Shown here piece by piece: positions 1-7,318 of a DNA stretch of 19,336 nucleotides. Made by a program: the position numbers and the translations under genes. The number at the start of each line of letters is the position of its first letter. The stretch's first letter is position 1. The DNA is taken from the NCBI GenBank assembly GCA_026987155.1, contig JALSNG010000015.1, forward strand, positions 1-19,336, written 5' to 3'. Source of the stretch: Thermococcus sp. (lineage in GTDB: Archaea; Methanobacteriota_B; Thermococci; Thermococcales; Thermococcaceae). The notes beneath the pieces were generated by a model, which was not told where the DNA came from, ran no database searches, and worked only from the letters and a program-made list of their open reading frames with translations.

Positions 1-261
1 GAACTTTTGGCAGAAGGCCTCGCAAGGGAGTTCGTGCGCAGGATACAGGAGATGAGGAAGCGCCTCGACCTCGACGTGAACGACAGAATCGTTGTCACCA
101 TAGAGACGAGCGAAGAGAACCGCGAGCTACTCAGCGAGAACCTCGACTACGTGATAAATGAAACGAGGGCAACCGAGGTAATCTTCGGCGAGGCGAAAGG
201 ATTTACCGTCGAGTGGCCAGAAGTCCAGGCGAAGATAGGGATTGAGAGGGTGGAAGGGTGA
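1..261 (+). CDS. ileS: Isoleucyl-tRNA synthetase, C-terminal end (5' partial)
   Basis: Open from the first base with no start in the window, ending at TGA 259-261, so only the last 86 residues are present. The segment reads ELLAEGLAREFVRRIQEMRK and then a beta strand with RIVVTIE. This is how the C-terminal domain of archaeal and eukaryote-like isoleucyl-tRNA synthetases ends, after the anticodon-binding helices. The full enzyme is cytoplasmic and charges tRNA-Ile; its catalytic HIGH and KMSKS motifs would lie upstream of this window. T-rich tracts follow the stop within 60 bases, and the next gene is on the other strand, so this is the end of its transcription unit. The identification is by recalled family pattern from a short tail; it could be another class I synthetase of the Ile/Val/Leu group, but that is less likely. 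Confidence 0.82.
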   Translation, partial: ELLAEGLAREFVRRIQEMRKRLDLDVNDRIVVTIETSEENRELLSENLDYVINETRATEVIFGEAKGFTVEWPEVQAKIGIERVEG

Positions 262-289
262 TTAAACTTCGTTCACCTTTCTGATTTCT

Positions 290-320
290 CGTTTTTCCAT
301 TTTGGTGTAGGTCATTTTTC
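290..320 (+). terminator. T-rich terminator after ileS
   Basis: Three T runs (292-296, 301-303 and 315-319) lie 30-60 bases after the ileS stop. Archaeal transcription ends at such oligo-T tracts without needing a hairpin. The tracts lie between two convergent genes, which fits. Confidence 0.45.
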
Positions 321-341
321 TAACCCGTAATCATCTTTGTC

Positions 342-1004
342 TTAGTCATCCAGTTCTATCCCATGAACCTTCAACCTCAACCACCCGAGGAGCGTCCCGA
401 AGGGAAGGAAAACCGTCGTGAATATATACAGAAGCCTGAACATCGTTAGCAGGGATTCCTTGATAAACGAGGCACTGTACTCCCCCGTGAGTATCATCAG
501 AGCCACTACCACCCCAAACCCATAAAAGATGCCATAAAACAACCGCCATGCTCCACCTTCGGCGTATTTCCTCTCCAGCAGGCCAGTTTCTAGGAGTTTT
601 CGGGTTACCTTGTAGTCTTTTTCAGAGGCAACCGCGAAAAGTGCCCCAATCAGCCCGCTTATGACCAGACTATCAATCACGAAGAGGTAAAGCCCCAAAG
701 TTATGGCCACAAAATTCACAACGGCCCGGATTTTGAGTATTCTGTCGGGTATTATGTACATGTGGGCCATCATGGAGTAATACCAGTTGGCCATAACAGA
801 AACGTAGAGCGCCATCGAGAGGCTCTTCTCCAGACTCACCCCCGAGGAATACGCGATTTCGAACACAAGGAGGAATGCTGAAAGTTCACTAGGGAAGTTT
901 CGCCAGGAGTAGAAGACTTTTTCCGGTGTCTTCTTGTCCCTTCCTGTAGTGTAGCCGCAATAAACAGCGCAGACGCGCCGATTATAAACAGAACGGCAAG
1001 CCAC
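342..1004 (-). CDS. Hypothetical membrane protein (downstream frame of a frameshifted gene)
   Basis: I do not recognise a family. From about residue 29 (EKVFYSWRNFPSELSAFLLV) the protein looks real: four or five hydrophobic segments, for example AVVNFVAITLGLYLFVIDSL, GIFYGFGVVVALMILTG and LLYIFTTVFLPFGTLLGWL, with a charged loop (ASEKDYKVTRKLLE) between them. The first 25 or so residues (MACRSVYNRRVCAVYCGYTT) look like an out-of-frame reading. In the -1 frame over the same bases, a good membrane helix followed by a short charged loop leads into this segment. I read this as one gene of about 244 codons with a one-base deletion in the CCC run at 938-940 (GGG on the coding strand). If the frames are truly separate, the usable start would be an internal Met. 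The stop is TGA opposite 342-344. Function unknown. Confidence 0.5.
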   Translation of the reverse strand: MACRSVYNRRVCAVYCGYTTGRDKKTPEKVFYSWRNFPSELSAFLLVFEIAYSSGVSLEKSLSMALYVSVMANWYYSMMAHMYIIPDRILKIRAVVNFVAITLGLYLFVIDSLVISGLIGALFAVASEKDYKVTRKLLETGLLERKYAEGGAWRLFYGIFYGFGVVVALMILTGEYSASFIKESLLTMFRLLYIFTTVFLPFGTLLGWLRLKVHGIELDD

Positions 1005-1072
1005 TTAACGAGGGGAATGAAAGAGGTGCCATGTTTCGCAAACACTGTATAAAAAGCCCCAAATAACAACAC
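939..1072 (-). pseudogene. N-terminal fragment of the same membrane protein, in another frame
   Basis: From the GTG at 1072 this frame reads MLLFGAFYTVFAKHGTSF, then a second hydrophobic run (PLVKWLAVLFIIGASALFI) ending in AATLQEG, after which it turns into a low-quality Ser/Arg-rich tail. Adding one G to the GGG at 940-938 (coding strand) would continue it as LQEGDKKTPEKVFYSW into the frame of the 342-1004 reading. The open frame also reaches upstream to about 1106 (RPLFLISFGFG, part of the same hydrophobic run) without an ATG, GTG or TTG start, so the true 5' end is unclear. No good ribosome binding site is seen at 1072. Either the gene is a recent pseudogene or the assembly has an indel. 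Confidence 0.45.
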
Positions 1073-1163
1073 CCCGAACCCAAACGAAATCAGGAAAAGG
1101 GGGCGTACCTAAAAGCTAAAGGGAGGGGGTTTAATCACAAAGCATCCCCCGGCTTTCTGAGGT

Positions 1164-1538
1164 TCACCTCTCCAAAACCTTCACCTTCAGCCCATACTCC
1201 TTAAAGCGCTTGAAATCATCATCACACGTATAGAGCGTTGCGTTATGGACTATGGCAGTGGAAGCTATGAGGAGATCCTTAAACGGTGGTCGTTTTCCCT
1301 TCTTTATCAGATCCCTGAAAATTGCCCCCGCTATCTTTGCGGAGTTTTCGTCGAACTCGACTTTGGGCATCATCTCGAGCATCAGCTCCTCCCGCTCCTT
1401 GAGGTGACCGCAGTGGAGTTCAAACAAGACAACGGTTGGCAGGGCGTACTCCCTCTCTTCTCTGTAGAGTGCCTCAACGATTTTCCTGTTCCCGCCGAAG
1501 AGCTCAATTACCACGCTGGTGTCCAGGAGTCCATCCAT
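1164..1538 (-). CDS. vapC: VapC-family PIN-domain ribonuclease toxin
   Basis: A 124-residue PIN domain, the usual length for VapC toxins, which are Mg-dependent endoribonucleases cutting tRNA or rRNA when freed from antitoxin. The N-terminal LLDTSVVIELF carries the first acidic residue (Asp6) in the canonical D-T-S context. Glu40 (LFELHCG), Asp88 (FKDLLIAS) and Asp106/107 (TCDDDF) supply the rest of the metal-binding quartet, so the enzyme looks intact. The ATG at 1538 has GGAGGT about seven bases upstream and lies inside the 3' end of the antitoxin gene, overlapping it by 31 bases, so the two are translationally coupled. RNA specificity cannot be told from sequence. The neighbours are unrelated membrane proteins, as is common for mobile toxin-antitoxin pairs. 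Confidence 0.85.
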   Translation of the reverse strand: MDGLLDTSVVIELFGGNRKIVEALYREEREYALPTVVLFELHCGHLKEREELMLEMMPKVEFDENSAKIAGAIFRDLIKKGKRPPFKDLLIASTAIVHNATLYTCDDDFKRFKEYGLKVKVLER

Positions 1539-1738
1539 TCCTCGACCTCCCTCAGCTCCTTCTTGAGCTCCTCGATTTCCTCAGGCGTCCTCGTCCCGAA
1601 CGCTATCATGAGCACATCGAGGTTGCCCTTCTTTTTCTTGCCTATGAGTTCCCTCAGGAGCTCGGAGAAGCTCTTGTTGCCCTTCATCTTGACGAGCTCG
1701 TAGTAGACGTCATCCGCTATCGTTATCGTCTTTCCCAA
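1508..1738 (-). CDS. vapB: VapB-family antitoxin
   Basis: A 76-residue protein beginning GKTITIADDVYYELVKMKGN, the usual N-terminal strand and helix of archaeal VapB antitoxins (DNA-binding part), followed by an acidic amphipathic helix (EEIEELKKELREVEEW) and a Trp-rich tail that would wrap the PIN toxin. It precedes and overlaps vapC by 31 bases. I prefer the TTG start at 1738 because AGGTGGT (1749-1743) sits four bases before it and the family normally starts with M-x-K-T-I-T-I; the in-frame GTGs at 1747 and 1744 would fall inside that ribosome binding site. Likely autoregulated: a perfect 14-base palindrome lies just upstream, between TATA box and expected transcript start. Confidence 0.82.
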   Translation of the reverse strand: MGKTITIADDVYYELVKMKGNKSFSELLRELIGKKKKGNLDVLMIAFGTRTPEEIEELKKELREVEEWMDSWTPAW

Positions 1739-1753
1739 CGGCACCACCTATAA

Positions 1754-1784
1754 GTGCATGCATGCACGAAATACTTAAAATTTG
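1754..1784 (-). promoter_or_regulatory. vapBC promoter with palindromic operator
   Basis: Reading leftwards, a TATA-like AATTTTAAGT (1783-1774, overlapping the stop codon of the upstream membrane protein gene) is followed by the perfect palindrome GTGCATGCATGCAC (1754-1767). A TATA centre near 1778 predicts transcription from about 1752, so the palindrome covers the space between TATA and start site, where a VapB or VapBC repressor would block polymerase. That it is an operator is inferred from position and symmetry. Confidence 0.55.
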
Positions 1785-2560
1785 CCCGCGAGCATTTTCC
1801 AGGCTATCCAGATTTGAGCCAGAACAATCAACGTTAAGGCCAGAGCAGTCAGCTTTCTGCTCTTCCTCGACCCGTAGAGGCCAGCGAGACCAAAGAGGAA
1901 GTTCAAGGCGGAAAGTTCAAAGAGAGAACTTACCAAGCAGATGTTCCTTCCGAGGGCCATAAGCTCCCCGATAGGATCACTACCGGATGGATACCCGGAG
2001 CGGAGCGCGATGAGCCTCACCGCTACCAGGACTGCCGTATAAAAAAGGTTCTGTCTTATTGTTAGCTCAATCAAAAAACCTCTATTCGGTTCCTTCCCCT
2101 TGAATAACTCGTAGAGGGCAAAGGGAAGCCCCATAACCCAGATGACCATCGAGACTAAGAGAACGAAGAGGACAAAGATTCTGGCAAATATAGCAACCCC
2201 ATTGAGAACTCCCCTCACCGAGTCTCCTGTCATCATCAGGGCGCTCGCGAAGAGGCCCCAGAAGACGAGTGTTTTTCCGATTATATCAAAGATCTCTCTG
2301 GAAAGATAGAGCCCCCCGTGGGTCTTCTCGATTATCTCCGGAAGGCGCTTTATGTCCTCCCGCGAGTAGCCATAGCGCTCAAGGGCCTTTCCAACGAAGT
2401 GAAGCGCCACAAGGAGAAACGGGACGAGAAGGAGGAAAGTAACGAAAAGAGTCACGGGGTTGAGGTTCTTCCTTGTCTGAGATGACAGAAGCCATAGGCC
2501 AAACCAGAAGCCCGGAACGAGAAGCCACGGGATGAGGTAGTCCTTGATGAAGGCCCGCAT
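1775..2560 (-). CDS. Hypothetical multipass membrane protein
   Basis: A 261-residue protein of unknown family. Hydrophobic segments at roughly residues 9-26, 36-56, 92-110, 118-146, 166-182, 205-228 and 236-257 suggest six or seven membrane spans. A soluble loop (KALERYGYSREDIKRLPEII) lies between the second and third. The ATG at 2560 is chosen although the frame runs up to a TTG at 2608. A TATA box (TTATTTA, 2588-2582) lies 25 bases upstream of that ATG, so the transcript would start at or next to it and be leaderless, and the longer reading would cover the promoter. No ribosome binding site is present, which fits a leaderless message. It is followed directly by vapB on the same strand. No function is offered. 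Confidence 0.7.
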   Translation of the reverse strand: MRAFIKDYLIPWLLVPGFWFGLWLLSSQTRKNLNPVTLFVTFLLLVPFLLVALHFVGKALERYGYSREDIKRLPEIIEKTHGGLYLSREIFDIIGKTLVFWGLFASALMMTGDSVRGVLNGVAIFARIFVLFVLLVSMVIWVMGLPFALYELFKGKEPNRGFLIELTIRQNLFYTAVLVAVRLIALRSGYPSGSDPIGELMALGRNICLVSSLFELSALNFLFGLAGLYGSRKSRKLTALALTLIVLAQIWIAWKMLAGKF

Positions 2561-2580
2561 GGCTGTTAATATTCTTCGGG

Positions 2581-2597
2581 GTAAATAACCCTTTCGA
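2581..2597 (-). promoter_or_regulatory. BRE/TATA promoter of the membrane protein gene
   Basis: On the minus strand CGAAAG followed by GGTTATTTACC resembles a BRE plus TATA box. Its centre is 25 bases from the ATG at 2560, the normal TATA-to-start distance in archaea, which points to a leaderless transcript. Confidence 0.45.
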
Positions 2598-2617
2598 AAC
2601 CCTTGCAACTTATGCTC

Positions 2618-2634
2618 CCGTAAGTTACTTACGG
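2618..2634. promoter_or_regulatory. 17-base palindrome in a divergent intergenic region
   Basis: CCGTAAGTTACTTACGG is a perfect inverted repeat with 8-base arms and one central base. Outer TGC/GCA matches extend the symmetry to 2613-2638. It lies between the membrane protein promoter (TATA 2588-2582) and the helicase gene at 2744. Possible regulator binding site; the protein is unknown. Confidence 0.4.
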
Positions 2635-2734
2635 TGGCATGAATATCGCTTTAGAGGGCTGCTTAGATGACCTTATCAGACATACACCTAAGGACAACCG
2701 GGACTGAATTGGAAAACCTCCAAGGTAGGCCAAG

Positions 2735-2766
2735 GCTTAAAACATGAATGACCTACTGGTTGAGGG
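2735..2766 (+). promoter_or_regulatory. Possible helicase TATA box and ribosome binding site
   Basis: GCTTAAAAC (2735-2743) is TATA-like and would start transcription near 2765. GAGGG (2762-2766) then sits four bases before the second in-frame ATG at 2771. Together these favour 2771 over 2744 as the real start, though neither signal is strong. Confidence 0.3.
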
Positions 2767-4921
2767 AAACATGGGGAGAATTGACGAGTTCGATGAAATG
2801 CTAAAGAAGCGTCTCGGGTTCAGGATGAGAGCCTACCAGCGGCACGTGGCAGAGGAGCTACTCAATGCGGACGAAGGGAGCCGTTTTACCGTTGTATCCA
2901 TGCCCACCGGAAGTGGAAAGACCATACTCGAGCTTTTCTCAGCCTTTCTGTCCCTTAAGCAGGGCAAAAGAACCCTTGTAATCGAGCCCACTCGCTTCCT
3001 CTGCGACCAGATGCACGAGAAACTCTGGCTCAGGCTCTTCAGCGCAGGAAAAGAGTACGAAGGGCACTGTGATAGCTTTTCAAGCCACAAAGTTGTGATA
3101 TCGACCCCTCAGACAGCCCTAAAGTGCACGAAAAAAACAGGGGACACCTTCGACAAAGTGATAATAGACGAAGCACACCATGCTTTCGGCAACGATCTCT
3201 ACTCCGAACTCATTGGCTCGTTAAAACCAGAGAGAGTGGTTGGTTTCACCGCCCTCCTCCCGAGGAGAAAAATCCAAGGGATCCCTCCAAATTTTATCGA
3301 ACATCTCGGTTTCCCATTGCTTCTTGATTACGATTTTAGAGACTTGAGTTCCATCGACCCCACTTTCAACCCCCCAAAGGCAATAGTTGACGTGTTTGAC
3401 TCTGAGTTGAACAAGAGAGAGGAAGAAATTTACAACGTTCTCTACAGGGGTTTTATCTGGGGGGATCCCCACACCCTTGTATTTCTCGACAGGACCTTTA
3501 TAAAATACGGAAAGGGGGCATTCTGTGAAAGCTTTCAGCGGGCGGTCAACAACGGGAAAGTGAGGGGGCGATTTTTCCTCGAGAGGATTTCCACACTGTG
3601 CTCCTCGAATACGCCGTCCCACAAGGCAAGAACTCTGGAAGAGATTCTAAAAGCCTACGGTTTTCCTGCCAACGATGCACTGCTCCCAATTATAACGTTT
3701 ACCTCACGGAAAGCGAGTGCTTATGAGTTTACGGAAACCGTGGAGAAAGACTTCCCCACTGTGTCTGCTGAGGTTCTCACAAGCGACCTCTCAAAGCTTG
3801 AACGTCAAAGGCTCTTGGAAAGGGCAAAAAAAGGAGAGGTAGACTTCATAGCCTCAACCCTCGTAGGCGAAGAGGGTGTGGACATACCCGAGGCCGGGTT
3901 AATGGTGATGGGGGACACTCCAAAGAGCCCACTGAGGTTCTATCAGAGGATTGGAAGGCTCATAAGGATATCCAGCCCAAGAGACCTGAAGTACATGGCG
4001 GTTATGGCCACACCAAAGACCATAGAATACCACGACCTTGAAAAGGCCGTGGACAACCTCTACCTTGAGGGAGTGGACGTTGGGTACATCCTCTACAACT
4101 TGGACAGAAAATCCTCCTCCATGAGGTTGATGGAGATAATCAGGGAGCTCTCATCCTCAACATCCAGTGGAAGAGTCCCCTACACCCTCATCGTAAGGGG
4201 AGGCCTCCCTGACCCATTCGAATACTACACTCGGATGCTACTGCAGACAATGAACGATTACCCCACAGGGATATGGAGTCTAATGACGAGTTACAGCACT
4301 ATCGAAGAGGCCACCCTAAGGCTTCTCACGGACCATCTGCTGAGAGGAATGGACGGTGGAGCCAAAGGGATGATGAGCAGAGTGGAAAAGAAGCTCTCAA
4401 GAGGGAGCGTGGTGGTAGACGTCGATAGGACCATCATGGCCGAGAGAGCGTTTTACGTTTATGACACTGACCGACTTTCAGAGCTCCTTTACTTGGGCCT
4501 CAGAGGACTAAGGGAAAGATGCCAGAATTCTGGAAAGTGCAGAGAAAGAAATTTCAGAATAGACAGAAAGGGTTTTCTCAGACTGTTCTCACACCTGTTT
4601 CCCTTCGAAAAGCTCGAGCAAGTTCTCAAAGAAACAAGGGCAGAAATAAGAAAAAAAATCACAGAGCTAAAACCTCTCCTTGAATCCAGCATGTTGAGTA
4701 CATCCCTCCAAGGGTGGACAAGCTACAACCCGAGAAATTACTCCCTCTCACCACAATTGATAATAAAGCTCGGAAGAATTGAGTTTACCGCCCAGATAAA
4801 CTACTACAACATTACCAAACTCCGCAGAGACAACTACAAGCAGAAAGTAGAGCTCATCAAAGCAAATCTACTCCTTACGGGACTCCAAGCAGTGGAGAGG
4901 TTTATTGAATCCGAAGGGTAA
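2744..4921 (+). CDS. Superfamily 2 DEAH-type helicase, Hef/FANCM-like core
   Basis: A 725-residue helicase with motif I MPTGSGKT (53-60), motif II IDEAHH (DEAH 142-145), a motif III-like GFTALLPR (167-174), motif IV around ITFTSRK (317-323), motif V VGEEGVDIPEAG (374-385) and motif VI QRIGRLIR (401-408). The RAYQ box before motif I and about 140 residues between the RecA lobes recall the Hef/Mph1/FANCM and Rad3-like nucleic acid helicases. About 300 C-terminal residues match nothing I know; they contain basic clusters and a CQNSGKC pair that might bind nucleic acid or metal. It probably acts on DNA or RNA with ATP hydrolysis; the substrate is unknown. ATG 2744 is given as the longest start; ATG 2771 fits the upstream signals better. 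It stands alone and converges on glmA with a 28-base gap. Confidence 0.75.
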   Translation: MNDLLVEGNMGRIDEFDEMLKKRLGFRMRAYQRHVAEELLNADEGSRFTVVSMPTGSGKTILELFSAFLSLKQGKRTLVIEPTRFLCDQMHEKLWLRLFSAGKEYEGHCDSFSSHKVVISTPQTALKCTKKTGDTFDKVIIDEAHHAFGNDLYSELIGSLKPERVVGFTALLPRRKIQGIPPNFIEHLGFPLLLDYDFRDLSSIDPTFNPPKAIVDVFDSELNKREEEIYNVLYRGFIWGDPHTLVFLDRTFIKYGKGAFCESFQRAVNNGKVRGRFFLERISTLCSSNTPSHKARTLEEILKAYGFPANDALLPIITFTSRKASAYEFTETVEKDFPTVSAEVLTSDLSKLERQRLLERAKKGEVDFIASTLVGEEGVDIPEAGLMVMGDTPKSPLRFYQRIGRLIRISSPRDLKYMAVMATPKTIEYHDLEKAVDNLYLEGVDVGYILYNLDRKSSSMRLMEIIRELSSSTSSGRVPYTLIVRGGLPDPFEYYTRMLLQTMNDYPTGIWSLMTSYSTIEEATLRLLTDHLLRGMDGGAKGMMSRVEKKLSRGSVVVDVDRTIMAERAFYVYDTDRLSELLYLGLRGLRERCQNSGKCRERNFRIDRKGFLRLFSHLFPFEKLEQVLKETRAEIRKKITELKPLLESSMLSTSLQGWTSYNPRNYSLSPQLIIKLGRIEFTAQINYYNITKLRRDNYKQKVELIKANLLLTGLQAVERFIESEG

Positions 4922-4933
4922 AAATCAAAAAGT
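4919..4933 (-). terminator. T-rich terminator of the chitin operon after glmA
   Basis: On the minus strand CTTTTTGATTTTTA follows the glmA stop within about 17-31 bases, two T5 runs in the short gap to the convergent helicase gene. This is a typical archaeal oligo-T terminator for the minus-strand operon. Confidence 0.5.
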
Positions 4934-4949
4934 GAAGGAGGCAGTGGAG

Positions 4950-7313
4950 TCAAACGAGCTCCAGCTCAAAGTATTCGCAGGGGTGCTCCACGAGAACCGT
5001 CAGCACTCCTCCCCTCTCAGCCTCATCTATTATTTCACCGCAGTTAACCCGGACGGATTTTACTCCCCTTAACGAGATTTCACTGACTTTAGACATGTGA
5101 TTTCTGAACTTAAGGACGTCTCCGGCGCTTTTGACAAGGGTTGCTGTTGCGTATACTATCTCCCCTTCCCCGTACTTGATGCCAATGGGAAGGTAGATAA
5201 TTCCTCTTTTCCTCAGCTCTATACCCTCCGCAAGGGAGGGGATTTCCCTTCCTCTGTAAGTTATCTTGCCCTTTATCGGGTGCCCACGGGGGTTCATGAC
5301 CGCAAGGTACGTGTAATCCTTCCCCTCCATGGGCAGGACTATCATGTCTGGATTCGTTACGGAGAAGTCCTCATCCACGTTCTGCAATTTCTTTAACTTC
5401 CACACAAACCTCCTGTGAAGATCGTGGTAACTCGTGTAATACTGAAGTCTGAAGCCAAGGACGATTGCACTTCCCTCTCCTTTCCTAACCATCGCTCCAA
5501 CTGGTTTCTCCCCCATGAAGGCTATGGGTTCCCCTCCCTTTACTTCCCTGACAGTGTTCCTAACGAGCATCCTGTCGATGCCTTCCGAGGACACGCTGAG
5601 GAACTGTATGAGCCTTGGATTTCTCCTGGCCCCAGCCTCCTCCACTTCGACCCCTAAGAAATCGGCGAGTGAAGAGTAGGGCTCCATGTTCTCGTCGTAA
5701 CGTGGAAGCATCGGCAAGATAACGAGGTTACCCCCCTTTGAAACGAACTCTACGAGCTTGTCTTGAACCGCTCTGGACATAAAGTCGAGACTGTAAACCC
5801 AGACCTGACGATAGGACAGAAGTTCCCCAATAGTTGCATCCTCCAAGTCGAGTACATCAACTGGGGTGTTGCTCATGGCAAGGAGGGTGAAGAGTCCCCT
5901 CTCGCCAAGGAGGTATTCGTTGAGGTCAGTGCTCTCTTCGAGCCCCTCATAGGCCCACAAATTGAGGGCTTCATAGGGCTCATAAAGCGCCACTGCCACT
6001 TTCGGTTTAAGTTCCGTCTCGGCTATTCCAGGAGCGTTCACAAGGACTTTACTGAGCGCCTTTATGGTTTGGAGGTGAGGCCTCTCAGAACCGTCGAGGC
6101 CAATTGGAGAGTAGACATCCCATGTGACACCGTTGTGTGATTCGTAGCCCTTTGGATTTTCACCGCCAACGAAGAGGTAGTAGTTTATATTGGGAATTCC
6201 GAGGGGTGGGAGTATGCCATAGAGGAGCTCGGCCTCATCGGGCTCTATTGTATGGGCCAGTGAAGACTGCGTTTCAATACTTAGCGGGGGTGTTCCAGCC
6301 TTTTTCAAGTGGTAGCGGTAAATCCCCGTCTTGTAGTAGACATGACCGAGCCTGTCCTCTTTGAAATCAAAGGAACGGTAGAAGGAGTACCAGAACTCAG
6401 TCCAGACGTGTATTCTGAGATCGTGCTTTCTCATGTAGTTAAAAAAGTGCCTCCAAGCGAGTTGGAGTAAGTATGGGTCAAGAATGCTGATGGGAACGTC
6501 GAAAGCACTCTCCATCCTTTCATATATCCATCTAACGTACTCGTTGGTCATCCATATCTTGAAACGGTGCCAGTCGAGAACCTTTGGGAGAGGTTCGGAG
6601 AAGCTCTTTGGAGGCCGAATCTCTGAGTAGTCAGAGAAAGTCCCTCTATACCTCTTTCTAAGGATTTCAAGCTCAAAGTTGTTCCTCAGCCACTTCTCCC
6701 AAAGACCTCCCTGTCTAACTACCGGGTCATTGTAGTCCGTGAGAAACGCCTGGAATATTGTCTCCCAGTACGAGGGCTCGTCGTCTATTGAAACGCTTAT
6801 TATAGGCCCCCCTCGGGTGTAGAGATACTTTTTGATAATGGGAAAAACTGCCCCGTACCACTCCTCCACGGCTTTGAGGTAGGTTGGGTGAAGGTAGGTG
6901 ACGGGTGGATAATAGATGTCCCTCGGGAGAGGACCCTGGGGCCCCTTGGCAAGTATTTCGGGATGCTCGTTTATAAGCCACTCAGGAATACCCCCGTTCT
7001 TCCACTCCCCACAGATGTAGGGACCGGGCCGAATTATAACGTAAAGTCCAGCTTCCTGGGCGAGTTCCAAGAATCCCTCCAGGTCCCTCTGGGGATGAGT
7101 CTCTCCCCTAAAGTCGAAGGTTTCCTTCTCCGGCTCGTGCCAGTTCCATGCCACGTATGTGTCAACGGTGTTCAGACCGGCTTCCTTCATTTTGAGAAGT
7201 CTATCCCTCCACGTATCTGCAGGAACCCTGAAAAACTGCAGGGTGCCACCCGCTATTGTGACGGGTTCCCCGTCCAGTATGTACCTTTTACCGTTGAATT
7301 CAACACTCCCCAT
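4950..7313 (-). CDS. glmA: Exo-beta-D-glucosaminidase (GH35)
   Basis: A 787-residue cytoplasmic exo-glucosaminidase that releases glucosamine from the non-reducing end of chitosan oligosaccharides, in the chitin route mainly from GlcN-GlcNAc made by Dac. The TIM barrel starts at once (GEPVTIAGGTLQFFRVPADT) and holds the GH35 patterns YVAWNWHEP (53-61) and IIRPGPYICGEWKNGG. Numbering from the ATG at 7313 puts Glu179 in SIDDEPSYW and Glu347 in LSIETQSS, matching the acid/base and nucleophile positions I recall for the T. kodakarensis enzyme. No signal peptide. The start is 7313 because GGTGAT (7323-7318) lies five bases upstream; this site overlaps the glmD stop, so translation is coupled. ATG 7319 and two GTGs further upstream are also in frame. 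It is the last gene of the operon. Confidence 0.93.
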   Translation of the reverse strand: MGSVEFNGKRYILDGEPVTIAGGTLQFFRVPADTWRDRLLKMKEAGLNTVDTYVAWNWHEPEKETFDFRGETHPQRDLEGFLELAQEAGLYVIIRPGPYICGEWKNGGIPEWLINEHPEILAKGPQGPLPRDIYYPPVTYLHPTYLKAVEEWYGAVFPIIKKYLYTRGGPIISVSIDDEPSYWETIFQAFLTDYNDPVVRQGGLWEKWLRNNFELEILRKRYRGTFSDYSEIRPPKSFSEPLPKVLDWHRFKIWMTNEYVRWIYERMESAFDVPISILDPYLLQLAWRHFFNYMRKHDLRIHVWTEFWYSFYRSFDFKEDRLGHVYYKTGIYRYHLKKAGTPPLSIETQSSLAHTIEPDEAELLYGILPPLGIPNINYYLFVGGENPKGYESHNGVTWDVYSPIGLDGSERPHLQTIKALSKVLVNAPGIAETELKPKVAVALYEPYEALNLWAYEGLEESTDLNEYLLGERGLFTLLAMSNTPVDVLDLEDATIGELLSYRQVWVYSLDFMSRAVQDKLVEFVSKGGNLVILPMLPRYDENMEPYSSLADFLGVEVEEAGARRNPRLIQFLSVSSEGIDRMLVRNTVREVKGGEPIAFMGEKPVGAMVRKGEGSAIVLGFRLQYYTSYHDLHRRFVWKLKKLQNVDEDFSVTNPDMIVLPMEGKDYTYLAVMNPRGHPIKGKITYRGREIPSLAEGIELRKRGIIYLPIGIKYGEGEIVYATATLVKSAGDVLKFRNHMSKVSEISLRGVKSVRVNCGEIIDEAERGGVLTVLVEHPCEYFELELV

Positions 7314-7318
7314 CGCCA

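Noticed and set aside
2561..2608. Longer start (TTG 2608) for the multipass membrane protein
   Set aside because: The extension would cover the TATA box at 2582-2588, which predicts a transcript starting at about the ATG at 2560.
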